Below, one piece after another: positions 1 to 8,694 of a stretch of DNA of 64,000 bases (positions are counted from its first letter, which is position 1; every line of letters starts with the position of its first letter). Under the pieces are notes generated by a model. It ran no database searches, was not told where the DNA came from, and worked only from the letters and a program-made list of their open reading frames with translations. Location: the NCBI GenBank assembly GCA_002293505.1, contig DBDI01000014.1:169111-233110 (forward strand), written 5' to 3'. Position numbers and translations under genes: made by a program. Origin of the DNA: Alistipes sp. UBA936 (lineage in GTDB: Bacteria > Bacteroidota > Bacteroidia > Bacteroidales > Rikenellaceae).

Positions 1-1445
1 GCCAGTGGTTCTCGACCAACTCCGATGCCGGGATGCGTGGGCGGCTGAAGTTCTCACTGGATTGGAGCGGTGCGACGCCTACCGTGACGGTAGAGCAAAC
101 CACCCTGCCTGCCGATGCCGACAACACAACCGAGGGCGCGAACGACCGATATCTCTACTTCGGAGATGCGGTTATCAAGCGTTTTTACAATCGTGGTGGC
201 GGGCTGTATGATCTGACGGTCGAGTTCGACTCCGACTGGGGATTTCTGATCCGCACGACGACTGCTTCGTGGAACGTCGGTGAAAAGTTCGGAGCCCCGA
301 ATAATCAAACCGTCATCGAGTTCGGCGAGCCTTTTGTACTCGATTCTGTGACTGCGGCCGATATTCAGTTCGGCGTTTCGGAACAGTTCCATTCCCATTT
401 TTGGACAAACACCTTCGCTGACCTCAATTATGGCAAGGCGTCCGAAGCCGAGCATTCGCGCGCTTTCCATACCATAGCCACCGCAGCCGACAAGTGGATC
501 GCGATGGGTGTCGACGGGTTCCGCCTCGATGCGGTGAAGCATATTTACCACAACGCCTACAGCGACGAAAACCCGACCTTCCTGCAAAAGTTCTACGACC
601 GGATAAACGCTTCTTACAACGGCGAGGGCGAATTCTATATGGTCGGCGAGATGTACGACACCTATAATCGTGTGGCTCCCTATTATGCGGGACTTCCGGC
701 GCTGTTCGAGTTCGATTTTTGGAACCGGCTGAGGTGGGCACTTCAGAACGATGTGGGTCGTTATTTTGCGAAAGATGTTTTGGCGATGCGGCCAGCCTAC
801 GCAGCTGTGCGGCCCGATTATATCGCTGCGACCAAACTTACGAACCACGACGAGGTGAGGGCCGCAACGGAGCTCGGCGGGTCGATGGCGAAGATAAAGC
901 TTGCGGCGGCGGTTTTGATGACCGCTTCGGGCGAACCCTACGTTTATCAGGGTGAGGAATTGGGTTATCGGGGAACGAAAGAGAGGGGCGATGAGTGGGT
1001 GCGCACGCCGATTATGTGGGATGCCGCGAAGAGCGATCTGGCCTCGGGTGCGCTGGAGGGGAAGATAGACGAGGGGATGCTCACGGCGGCGATCTCGGTC
1101 GAAAGCCAGGCCGCAACCAAGGGGTCGGTGCTCGATGTGTATCGCACTTTTACGCTTCTGCGGAACACCTACCCAGCATTGGCCACGGGCGAGATGGTCA
1201 GGCACGGTACTTATAACGACACCAACACCGAGTTCGAACCTATAGCGGCGTGGTACCGCGAGTCGGCGGGCGAGCAGCGGATACTGGTTTTGCACAACTT
1301 CGGCGCCGAGAAACAACTGCTCACGTTGAAAGACGACAAGCTCGACAAAGCGGTAGGGGTGCTGGGTGAAGTGCTGCTGGAGACCGAAACCTCACGTGTG
1401 CAGATGGGGCCTTACTCAAGTGTTTTATTTATGTTGAACAACTAA
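1..1445 (+). CDS. GH13 alpha-amylase, SusG-like, 5' end outside the window
   Basis: The frame is open from base 3, so the gene starts upstream and only its last ~480 codons are here. The GH13 motifs are intact: GFRLDAVKH with the nucleophile Asp codon at 528-530, VGEMY with the acid/base Glu at 648-650, and TNHDE with the transition-state Asp at 849-851. About 120 residues of beta-rich sequence precede the strand carrying FADLNYG. This matches the place where SusG carries a starch-binding CBM58 inside domain B, so a SusG-like cell-surface alpha-amylase is likely; the CBM58 call is inference. The C-terminal ~120 residues look like the usual beta-sandwich domain C. It lies 13 bp upstream of the neopullulanase, probably in one transcript, for starch or maltodextrin breakdown. 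Confidence 0.85.
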   Translation, partial: QWFSTNSDAGMRGRLKFSLDWSGATPTVTVEQTTLPADADNTTEGANDRYLYFGDAVIKRFYNRGGGLYDLTVEFDSDWGFLIRTTTASWNVGEKFGAPNNQTVIEFGEPFVLDSVTAADIQFGVSEQFHSHFWTNTFADLNYGKASEAEHSRAFHTIATAADKWIAMGVDGFRLDAVKHIYHNAYSDENPTFLQKFYDRINASYNGEGEFYMVGEMYDTYNRVAPYYAGLPALFEFDFWNRLRWALQNDVGRYFAKDVLAMRPAYAAVRPDYIAATKLTNHDEVRAATELGGSMAKIKLAAAVLMTASGEPYVYQGEELGYRGTKERGDEWVRTPIMWDAAKSDLASGALEGKIDEGMLTAAISVESQAATKGSVLDVYRTFTLLRNTYPALATGEMVRHGTYNDTNTEFEPIAAWYRESAGEQRILVLHNFGAEKQLLTLKDDKLDKAVGVLGEVLLETETSRVQMGPYSSVLFMLNN

Positions 1446-1458
1446 ATTCATTACGATT

Positions 1459-3321
1459 ATGTATAAGATTTTGACTCTCCTGGCGGCTTCGGTGCTGCTG
1501 ATGGGCTTCACTCCCAGACCCGATGAAGTAACAAGGGTCGAACCCCTTTCGTGGTGGACGGGGATGAACACTCCCCTGCAACTGCTCGTTCAGGGCGAGG
1601 GTATCTCTGCATTCGATGTTCGCATCGAGGGCGGGGCAGGTGTGAAGGTTAAAAAAGTTCACAAGGCCGACAGCCCGAACTATCTCTTTGTCGATGTTGA
1701 GATCGCCCCCGCCGCCACGCCGGGAACATATCAGCTGGTATTCTCGTCCGGTGGCCGCGACCGCTTCAAACATCCTTACGAGATTGTCGCCCGACGGGAG
1801 GGTTCGGCTGCACGCGAGAGCTTCTCGACCGCCGATATGATCTATCTTCTGATGCCGGACAGGTTTGCCAATGGCGATCCGACGAACGACGCGACCGAGG
1901 ATACGGTCGAAAAACCTGCACGCGATGAGTTCTTCGGCCGTCACGGAGGGGACATTCAGGGGATGATCGACCACATCGGCTATATTGCCGACCTCGGGGC
2001 GACGGCCATCTGGTCGACTCCGCTCTTGCTCGACAACGAGCCCGGCGGGTCGTATCACGGGTATGCGTGTTCCGATTATTACCACATCGATCCGCGCTTC
2101 GGTTCGAACGATCTGTATCGCGAGATGGTCGAGGTGGCGCACGAAAACGGAGTGAAGGTGATTATGGACATCGTGACGAACCACTGCGGCACGGCCCATT
2201 GGTGGATGAAGGATCTGCCCTTCGAGGATTGGATCCACCAGTTCCCCTCATACACCGGTACGAACAACGCATTCTCGACCAATATGGACCTCAACGCCGC
2301 GACCTCGGATCTGAACATTCAGGAGAGCGGCTGGTTTGTTTCGTCGATGCCCGATATGAACCTCGACAACCCCTTTACGCTCAACTACTTCAAGCAGTGG
2401 GCCGTTTGGTGGATCGAGTTTGCTAATCTGGACGGCTTTCGCGTCGACACCTATCCGTATAACGAAAAGGTTCCGATGAGCGAGTGGAACCGGGCGGTGT
2501 TGGCCGAGTATCCGAATTTCAACATCGTAGGCGAATGCTGGACGGGGTCGATTCCGCAACTGGCTTACTGGCAGGGTGGCAACCCCAATAAGGACGGTTT
2601 CGATTCGTACCTCCCCTCGATTATGGACTTTCCGTTGCGCGAGGCTATTGTGGGCGCGTTGCCGGTCGACAATCCGGGATGGAATGGTGGCCTGAGGAGG
2701 GTTTACGACTGCCTGTCGCACGACTTTGTTTACCACGACCTCGACCGAATGATGATCTTCACCGCCAATCACGACACCGAACGCATCGGCGACCTGCTGA
2801 ACAAGAGTCCCGAGCGGTTGAAGATCTCTATGGCGATGCTGGCAACGATGAGGGGCTTCCTTCAGATCTTCTCGGGCGACGAGATGATGTTTACTTCGGC
2901 CGATCTGCGCGAGGGTCACGGCGGCTTGCGGGTCGATTTTCCGGGTGGATGGCCGGGCGACAAGACAGACTTGTTTAGTGCTTCCGGTCGTTCGGCGCTT
3001 CAGGCCAATCTGCACGACTACACCCGGACACTTTTCCAATGGCGCAAGACCAAGGAGGTGATCCATCACGGCAAAACGATGCACTTCATTCCCCGCGATA
3101 ACGAAACTTATGCCTATTTCCGTTACGACGACTCGGAGGCCGTTTTCGTTTTCATCAACAACTCGACCGAGACTAAAACGGTTCCTTGGAGCGATTACTC
3201 TTCGATCGCTGCCGGTGCCGTTGCGGGTCGTGATGTTTTGACAGGTTCGCGTGTGATCCTCGACAACTCTCTCACCGTCGGCCCTCGGCAGGCGCTGGTT
3301 GTGGAGTTTTCCCGCAGGTAG
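1459..3321 (+). CDS. susA: Neopullulanase/cyclomaltodextrinase, SusA-like GH13
   Basis: A 620-aa secreted GH13 enzyme. Residues 1-18 form a signal peptide. Residues ~22-110 fit the immunoglobulin-like N-domain of cyclomaltodextrinases. The catalytic barrel carries DIVTNHCG (region I), DGFRVD with nucleophile D330, VGEC with acid/base E359, and ANHDTE with D439. A small beta domain closes the C-terminus. Domain order and length match SusA of Bacteroides, which cleaves imported maltooligosaccharides in the periplasm. The gene follows the truncated amylase after 13 bp and runs tail-to-tail into the minus-strand 1062-aa gene with only 12 bp between the stops. The symbol is given by family resemblance; substrate preference cannot be read from the sequence. 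Confidence 0.85.
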   Translation: MYKILTLLAASVLLMGFTPRPDEVTRVEPLSWWTGMNTPLQLLVQGEGISAFDVRIEGGAGVKVKKVHKADSPNYLFVDVEIAPAATPGTYQLVFSSGGRDRFKHPYEIVARREGSAARESFSTADMIYLLMPDRFANGDPTNDATEDTVEKPARDEFFGRHGGDIQGMIDHIGYIADLGATAIWSTPLLLDNEPGGSYHGYACSDYYHIDPRFGSNDLYREMVEVAHENGVKVIMDIVTNHCGTAHWWMKDLPFEDWIHQFPSYTGTNNAFSTNMDLNAATSDLNIQESGWFVSSMPDMNLDNPFTLNYFKQWAVWWIEFANLDGFRVDTYPYNEKVPMSEWNRAVLAEYPNFNIVGECWTGSIPQLAYWQGGNPNKDGFDSYLPSIMDFPLREAIVGALPVDNPGWNGGLRRVYDCLSHDFVYHDLDRMMIFTANHDTERIGDLLNKSPERLKISMAMLATMRGFLQIFSGDEMMFTSADLREGHGGLRVDFPGGWPGDKTDLFSASGRSALQANLHDYTRTLFQWRKTKEVIHHGKTMHFIPRDNETYAYFRYDDSEAVFVFINNSTETKTVPWSDYSSIAAGAVAGRDVLTGSRVILDNSLTVGPRQALVVEFSRR

Positions 3322-3333
3322 GCGAAGGGCGGA

Positions 3334-6300
3334 TTACAGTGCTATTTCGAACACTCCGGGGCCGGTGATGTTGAGTTTTCGGGAGGTGCCGGAGTCGTGG
3401 TCGAAGATGTGCAATGTGTCGGGCTCGGTGGTCTGAACGCGAACCGTGTCCCCGTTGAGGGAGAGAACGTCGGTCGTGTTATTCAGGGCGAAGAACGAGT
3501 GGCGCTCGAAAACGTGTACCGTTGCGATGGCGTAGTGCTGCACCGGAACCGAAAACTCCCGCTCGTCGACACACACGGTTGCCGTTTTCGCCTCGCTCTG
3601 GTGCCAGTCAGTGTTCAGCAGGTAGATCGTTCGGCGGTCGGCGCTGTCCCATACGGTGAAACCAACTCCGTCCGACGGTGCAACCCAGCCGCGACCCGCT
3701 TTTTCGGTGTCGACCGACTCGGCGGCCACATCCCGCATCGCTTTTTCGTACTCGGCACGGATCGACTCGTCGGCGGGGTAGACGACTCCCGGGAAGTAGA
3801 TTACTCGGCCTTTGCCACGGGCGATGTGCGTTGTTTTGGTCAGGTTCTTGTAATCGCGACCCAGCAGCGAACGCAGCACACGGTCGTCGTGCGGCGGAAC
3901 AGGAGCGGTGTCGGGCGCAGTTGAGGTGTTGAAGTGGGCGGCGCTCAGAATCAGTGTCCCGCCCTGTTCGACGAAGCGGCGCAGGCGCACGAAATCATCC
4001 TCGACATAGTTGTTCCAGCCCAGGAAAACGAGCGCGCGATAGTCGTTCAGCAGATCCTGGGACGCCTCGATGGGCAGAATATCGACCGGGCCGTAAGGAG
4101 TCTCGGTGAACCAGCCGTTCGGGCCCGACGCGTCGATGATGTTACCCGGATAGAATACACGCAGCAGGTCGAAACTTTCCGTAGCCTCGTTGAAGGCCCA
4201 CTGCTCGTCCGACTGCGACCACAGCGGCCCTCGACCGAACGACTTCCACGGGTCGTTGCGCCCCTGCAAAACAGCGAGATCTCGTACTTGTTCGCCGCGG
4301 CGCGAGTGGGTTTCGATGTAATCCAACATCCGGTGCTGGGCGTAGAGGTGCTGGCGGCCCGCTTCGGTGTAGCGGTCGTTGGCGTATTCGTCAGTCCATA
4401 GGCCCTCCTCGGTGTTGATGTGGCTCGAACCGTGGATGTAGGCGATCGCCAACGAGAGGTAGAACCGGAGCGAGTGCAGCGGATCGGTGAAGGGACGCGA
4501 TCCCCACTGAACGGCGTGAAGCGAACCGTAATCTCTCTTACCATAGGCCAGCGACGCACCCCGCAAAGCCGACATTACGGTCTCCTCCGGGCCATACATC
4601 TGCTCCGCCCCGAGCCACTCGTAACCCGCCTGATAGAGATAACGGAACGTCGTCGATGGGCCGGTATGGCGAATACTTTCACCCCGTGAGTAGGCGAGAT
4701 TGGCCACGTATTTCGCGGCCCCGTCGGCAATATCCGTCACCCCGCGTGGGTCGTAGTGGGTGAACGTTCCGTGGTCGGTGTAGATGGGCGGATGCTTTGC
4801 GAAGATGCCTCCGAATGGTCGCGCCCGGGCCGCCAGATCCGAATAAAGACCCTCGTAGCGAAAGTGTTGCCAGTAGTAGTATCCGCCGTCGTTCTCGTGG
4901 GCCTGCTTGCCGCGGAACATCGGTGAGGAGAGCGAGGCGGTCGAGGGGTTAATGCTATGCGCGGCAAGCGTCCGCCCCTCCATCTGCCAGGCGTAAGGCA
5001 TCCGCAACTTATTCAGCAACCCCGTGTAGTGGGCCACAAAATCCTCGCCAGTGCGCCTCGCGCCGCTCCATTGGTATGATGGTCGAAACTGGTACCAGTT
5101 CCCGAGGCGCTGGGCGATGTACCATTTGAAGAACGGATCGTAATCGCGCGCGGTTTTGTCGATGTGCACCTCGTCCCCGGAAGAGAGATACACCCTGTCG
5201 GGTTGCTTTTCGACAACTTGTTGAATGTGGGCGGTTAGGGTATTGTCGCCGTATGACGCTCTCAAATGAACGTTGCATCCCCTCGCCACGCCTCGGATCT
5301 GCACCGCGTGAAGCCCCTTCGCGGGGGATTGCAACTCTGGTTCCAGTACTTCGATGCCTTCCCCGGCTTCTATCGTCACGCGCTCGGTCGGGCCGTTGAT
5401 CTCCAGCAGCACGGCTCCCGTCTCGCCCAGTGCGATGAATCGGGGCACGGAGACGATCTCCACCTCGCGCGCGGACTCCTCGATGAACTGCACGCGCCGC
5501 AGGTCGTAACCCAGCGGGCGGACGTGAGGTTGCTCGACAAGTGTAAGGGTCAGCTCGCCCAGTCCGACGATCGGTTCGGGCAGCGGGATGTAGAAGTCGG
5601 CGACGTTGGAAGCACGGTCGAAAATCCTGCCTTCGAAAACCGTACGCCCATCCAACTCCAGCCGCCATATCGGCCAACTGCGCGACGAAAGATTCACCCC
5701 AACCCAGTAGTCGTTCGCATCGGAACGGTTGGCAAACGGCACGAAAGGCATCTCGACAGTCGCGCTCTCCTGAATACCCTCCTGCAGGCCCTCGCCCTGT
5801 TGCACGAACCGCGGTGCTTCGACCCACACCTCGCCCGAGAACCCCGTTCCGCCGACACTAATAAGGATATTGGCCACGTCGTCCGGCAGCGGGACCGTCC
5901 TGCGCACAACAGCAAAATCGCCCGAACCCTCATCGAAAGGCAGGCTGACGATCTCGTCGGGCGTGTAGTATATTTCGTCTGGGTGACGGTCTGGATGCTT
6001 TCGAAAAACCTCCAGTCGGATGCCGAAGAACCCCTCTGCCCCGATTCGCAGATCGTTACGCCGAACGGCAGTCTCGATGGTTAGTTCACCCCTGGCGAGC
6101 AGGCTGCCCTTCACGCGGTAGTACGCCTCCCGTTCGAAGTGGTCGTTCTCGCCGTCGAAGTAGAGCGAGTAGCGGTCGCGCATCACATTCAGCGAGTCGA
6201 GCCGGTCGTCGATCAGGTATTCCGAGGCACGGAAAAGGGTCTCGCCCCGCGCCGCGAACAGCCCGGGCATACGCACGCCACCGACCATACGCAGGGTGTG

Positions 6301-6522
6301 CTTCACGGGATATCCCTTTTCCGCTACCACGACGCTGCAGCTCACCGAACCGCCCGGCGCGATATGCCGCACACCCAAGCCCTCGTCCAGCAGGGTGAAC
6401 ATCTCGTGGGACTGCTTTTGCTCGTGGGACTGCTTTTGCTCGTGGGACTGCTTTTGGGCCAGCCCCGCAACCGTGGTAATAACGGCACACACCGTTGCGA
6501 CGCAACATAGAGTCATTTTCAT
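3334..6522 (-). CDS. Large secreted protein, possible glycoside hydrolase of unknown family
   Basis: 1062 aa with a signal peptide (about residues 1-22). I do not recognise the family. Residues 23-40 are three perfect copies of KQSHEQ-type hexapeptide encoded by an 18-bp tandem repeat. Residues ~45-440 look like two or three beta-sandwich domains. Residues ~450-760 are rich in Trp/Tyr/His/Asp and read like a catalytic (beta/alpha) barrel. Residues ~800-935 hold a Rossmann-like stretch (RALVFLGWNNY, GGTLILSAAHF, GKGRVIYFPG) resembling the glutamine-amidotransferase-like trimerisation domain of GH42 enzymes, followed by a C-terminal beta region. Its place beside two GH13 enzymes and a PUL suggests carbohydrate processing; that is inference. 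It has no close co-directional neighbour, so it may be monocistronic. Confidence 0.6.
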   Translation of the reverse strand: MKMTLCCVATVCAVITTVAGLAQKQSHEQKQSHEQKQSHEMFTLLDEGLGVRHIAPGGSVSCSVVVAEKGYPVKHTLRMVGGVRMPGLFAARGETLFRASEYLIDDRLDSLNVMRDRYSLYFDGENDHFEREAYYRVKGSLLARGELTIETAVRRNDLRIGAEGFFGIRLEVFRKHPDRHPDEIYYTPDEIVSLPFDEGSGDFAVVRRTVPLPDDVANILISVGGTGFSGEVWVEAPRFVQQGEGLQEGIQESATVEMPFVPFANRSDANDYWVGVNLSSRSWPIWRLELDGRTVFEGRIFDRASNVADFYIPLPEPIVGLGELTLTLVEQPHVRPLGYDLRRVQFIEESAREVEIVSVPRFIALGETGAVLLEINGPTERVTIEAGEGIEVLEPELQSPAKGLHAVQIRGVARGCNVHLRASYGDNTLTAHIQQVVEKQPDRVYLSSGDEVHIDKTARDYDPFFKWYIAQRLGNWYQFRPSYQWSGARRTGEDFVAHYTGLLNKLRMPYAWQMEGRTLAAHSINPSTASLSSPMFRGKQAHENDGGYYYWQHFRYEGLYSDLAARARPFGGIFAKHPPIYTDHGTFTHYDPRGVTDIADGAAKYVANLAYSRGESIRHTGPSTTFRYLYQAGYEWLGAEQMYGPEETVMSALRGASLAYGKRDYGSLHAVQWGSRPFTDPLHSLRFYLSLAIAYIHGSSHINTEEGLWTDEYANDRYTEAGRQHLYAQHRMLDYIETHSRRGEQVRDLAVLQGRNDPWKSFGRGPLWSQSDEQWAFNEATESFDLLRVFYPGNIIDASGPNGWFTETPYGPVDILPIEASQDLLNDYRALVFLGWNNYVEDDFVRLRRFVEQGGTLILSAAHFNTSTAPDTAPVPPHDDRVLRSLLGRDYKNLTKTTHIARGKGRVIYFPGVVYPADESIRAEYEKAMRDVAAESVDTEKAGRGWVAPSDGVGFTVWDSADRRTIYLLNTDWHQSEAKTATVCVDEREFSVPVQHYAIATVHVFERHSFFALNNTTDVLSLNGDTVRVQTTEPDTLHIFDHDSGTSRKLNITGPGVFEIAL
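6403..6456. repeat. Three perfect 18-bp tandem repeats inside a coding region
   Basis: The unit is CTCGTGGGACTGCTTTTG on the + strand, repeated three times without a mismatch and in frame with the minus-strand 1062-aa secreted protein. It encodes a hydrophilic hexapeptide array just after the signal peptide. Perfect short repeats in frame can change copy number by slippage, so linker length may vary between strains. Confidence 0.95.
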
Positions 6523-6530
6523 ATTTTCCC

Positions 6531-6538
6531 CAAAATTA
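6531..6538 (-). promoter_or_regulatory. Candidate -7 box TAATTTTG for the 1062-aa secreted protein
   Basis: On the minus strand this octamer fits the Bacteroidetes -7 consensus TAnnTTTG and ends 8 bases before the ATG at 6522, leaving almost no 5' UTR. No convincing -33 TTTG is visible. Confidence 0.4.
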
Positions 6539-6550
6539 GTTGATTTTTTC

Positions 6551-6558
6551 TAACTTTG
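6551..6558 (+). promoter_or_regulatory. Candidate -7 box TAACTTTG, 4 nt before ATG
   Basis: It fits TAnnTTTG and is followed by four bases (CGAT) and the ATG of the serine hydrolase at 6563, which would give a leaderless or nearly leaderless transcript. Confidence 0.5.
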
Positions 6559-6562
6559 CGAT

Positions 6563-7546
6563 ATGAAACGACTACCGATCCTTTTGCCGGCTCTCGCGTT
6601 GCTGGCCGCGGCGTGCCCCACAGCACCCGCCAAACTCGACCTAACCGCCTTTGAGACAGCCTTCACCGACGCCGAGCTCGACATCCACAGTGTTATGGTT
6701 TTGCACCACAGTCGCGTGGTGGCTGAAAAGTGGTACGGCGAGGGCTCGCCCGACACTCCCCACGTTCTCCACTCCGTCAGTAAGAGCTTCACCGCCACCG
6801 CCGTAGGGTTCGCCATCGCCGAGGGTCTTATCTCGCTCGATGATAAGGTAGTGTCGTTCTTTCCCGAGAAAGTGCCCGAGGAGCACTCGCCCGAACTCGA
6901 CGCGATGACCATTAGCAATCTGCTCACAATGTCGACCGGTCAACTGGAGCAACCTCCGCGCACCGGAACGGACTGGGTTGCCGACTTTATGGCCGCCCCG
7001 ATCGGCGACACCCCGGGCGCGAATTTCCGTTACAACTCGATGGCAACGTTTATGCTCTCTGCGATAGTTCAAAAGGTGTCGGGCCTGAAACTCGTCGACT
7101 ACTTGCAACCCCGCCTCTTCGGGCCGCTGGAGATCACCGATCACCGTTGGGACGAAAGCCCGGACGGCATCAATGTCGGCGGTTGGGGTCTTTATCTGCG
7201 GACGGAGGATATGGCCAAGTTCGGTCAGTTGTTCCTTCAGGACGGTGTTTGGAACGGCACGCGCATCCTGCCCGAGGGCTGGGTGGCCGAGGCTTCGACC
7301 CGCAAGATTGCCTCCGGCCCGGCCGGGAACGAAACCCTTGTGGATCCCGACAGCGATTGGACCCAAGGTTACTGCTACCAGATGTGGCGCGGACGGCACA
7401 ACTCGTACCGTGCCGACGGTGCCCGCGGCCAGTTGATCGTTGTGCTTCCGGAGCGCGATGCCGTTGTCGTCGTCACGGCCGACCTGGCCAATATGCAGGA
7501 CGAGATGAACCTAATCTGGGATCACATCCTTCCCGCCCTGCAGTAG
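6563..7546 (+). CDS. Serine hydrolase lipoprotein, class C beta-lactamase fold
   Basis: 327 aa of the PF00144 beta-lactamase/DD-peptidase/esterase fold. The N-terminus has a lipobox (LAAAC), so it is probably a periplasmic or surface lipoprotein. The SxxK motif is S71-V-S-K74, a YNS tripeptide near residue 155 supplies the catalytic Tyr, and a GARG motif near the C-terminus sits where KTG or HxG usually lies. Such proteins in PUL neighbourhoods are more often esterases or D-peptidases than true beta-lactamases, and the substrate is unknown. It is divergent from the upstream 1062-aa gene (40 bp apart) and convergent with the lipoprotein gene ending at 7554. Confidence 0.8.
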   Translation: MKRLPILLPALALLAAACPTAPAKLDLTAFETAFTDAELDIHSVMVLHHSRVVAEKWYGEGSPDTPHVLHSVSKSFTATAVGFAIAEGLISLDDKVVSFFPEKVPEEHSPELDAMTISNLLTMSTGQLEQPPRTGTDWVADFMAAPIGDTPGANFRYNSMATFMLSAIVQKVSGLKLVDYLQPRLFGPLEITDHRWDESPDGINVGGWGLYLRTEDMAKFGQLFLQDGVWNGTRILPEGWVAEASTRKIASGPAGNETLVDPDSDWTQGYCYQMWRGRHNSYRADGARGQLIVVLPERDAVVVVTADLANMQDEMNLIWDHILPALQ

Positions 7547-7553
7547 CCTGCCG

Positions 7554-8684
7554 CTAATGGTTCCTGCCGGAGGAGAAACTCACCTCGCGGTAGCCGGTCT
7601 TGGCGGAGATCTTGAAGTTGAGATACGAGAAGAAGTGACAGCAGCAGCAATCGCCGTAGTCGACCGACACCTTGCCGTTCATCTCGGCCGCGGGAGCGTC
7701 GAACGACCCCACATTGATCGGCTCTGAGTAGGACACCTTACCCGTGACACTGAATTTCGGGCCACCGGCCTTGGCTTCGGTAGAGATTACGTTGCACTTG
7801 GCGATATACTCCCCCGGAATTGTGGCGTGCTTGGAGCCGTACTCAGTCTCGACATAATACTTCGTCGAGGCGTACCAGATGCCCGACACCTTGTATTTGA
7901 GCGAATAGGTCTTGCTGCGGAAATACTCTCCGCGTGTGTAGTGGCTCGGATCGGTGTCGCCTACGTTGAGGTAGCTGATGTAGTTGCTCTCCATATCGAC
8001 CACCGGGCCGTTGTTGGCTGCAAATTCAGTCCACATATCGGCAATCGCTTCAATCGATTTGATGATTGAGATCAGGTTGCCCACCGTTCCGCGAGTCTGC
8101 CCGGAGTAGAGCGCCGAAACCGGAACCTTGTTTTGGTAGAGCCAGAGCAGAATGTCGTTCGCGGCAGGTGCTTTGTCGGGCGCGCGCGTCGAGGCGTAGG
8201 TTGCCTCTTGTAGCACCCTCACTACCTCCGCCTCGCTACCAGGCTGCTCCTCGACCACACGGATCAGCAATCCGGGATCGATGTTGTTGTTCAGCACGAA
8301 AGAGAGCAGATGCTGGTAGGCGCGGTCGCCGTATCCGGAATCCTCGCCAATGGAGGAGACGAACAGCAGCTTCCACCGGGCTATGAACTGCTCCAGCTTA
8401 TCACGATACAGTGGAAAGAACACCTCTTCGTACCCTTCGGTCATCTTGTTGGTCGTCTTGTGGATCGAGAAGAGCGCCGGAGCATCCTTCGTGCCCAGAT
8501 TGACAAACTCGCTGTCGATACTTACCACCGTCTGGCCGTCGACCTCGAACTCCTGGGTCAGGATCTCACCCGGGGCGAACTCCGACACCGGCCCTTTCGT
8601 TATCCCATCATCCGAACCGTCGCTCTTGCAACCGCTCAACAAACACGCCCACCCGAGGGCGACAATTATCGCATATCGTTTCAT
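7554..8684 (-). CDS. Lipoprotein with poly-Cys motif, paralog of the next gene upstream
   Basis: 376 aa from the ATG at 8684, chosen because it opens a lipoprotein signal with lipobox LLSGC; an upstream in-frame extension overlaps the preceding gene and lacks a signal. I do not recognise the family. The first half is helical and acidic, the second half beta-rich, and near the C-terminus there is YGDCCCC followed by an amphipathic strand. Its paralog ends 10 bp upstream and shares the layout (EFxVDG, VNLGxxxxPALF/PAMF, a helical middle, YGDCCC), so the two arose by tandem duplication and are co-transcribed. Four adjacent cysteines in an exported lipoprotein suggest disulfide or metal chemistry, which is speculative. 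Confidence 0.7.
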   Translation of the reverse strand: MKRYAIIVALGWACLLSGCKSDGSDDGITKGPVSEFAPGEILTQEFEVDGQTVVSIDSEFVNLGTKDAPALFSIHKTTNKMTEGYEEVFFPLYRDKLEQFIARWKLLFVSSIGEDSGYGDRAYQHLLSFVLNNNIDPGLLIRVVEEQPGSEAEVVRVLQEATYASTRAPDKAPAANDILLWLYQNKVPVSALYSGQTRGTVGNLISIIKSIEAIADMWTEFAANNGPVVDMESNYISYLNVGDTDPSHYTRGEYFRSKTYSLKYKVSGIWYASTKYYVETEYGSKHATIPGEYIAKCNVISTEAKAGGPKFSVTGKVSYSEPINVGSFDAPAAEMNGKVSVDYGDCCCCHFFSYLNFKISAKTGYREVSFSSGRNH

Positions 8685-8694
8685 AGCATTCACA

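Noticed and set aside
54..1316. 420-aa open frame on the minus strand opposite the GH13 gene
   Set aside because: It is a shadow of a high-GC coding region: the plus frame has full GH13 motifs, while the minus frame shows no known motif and is very Arg-rich.
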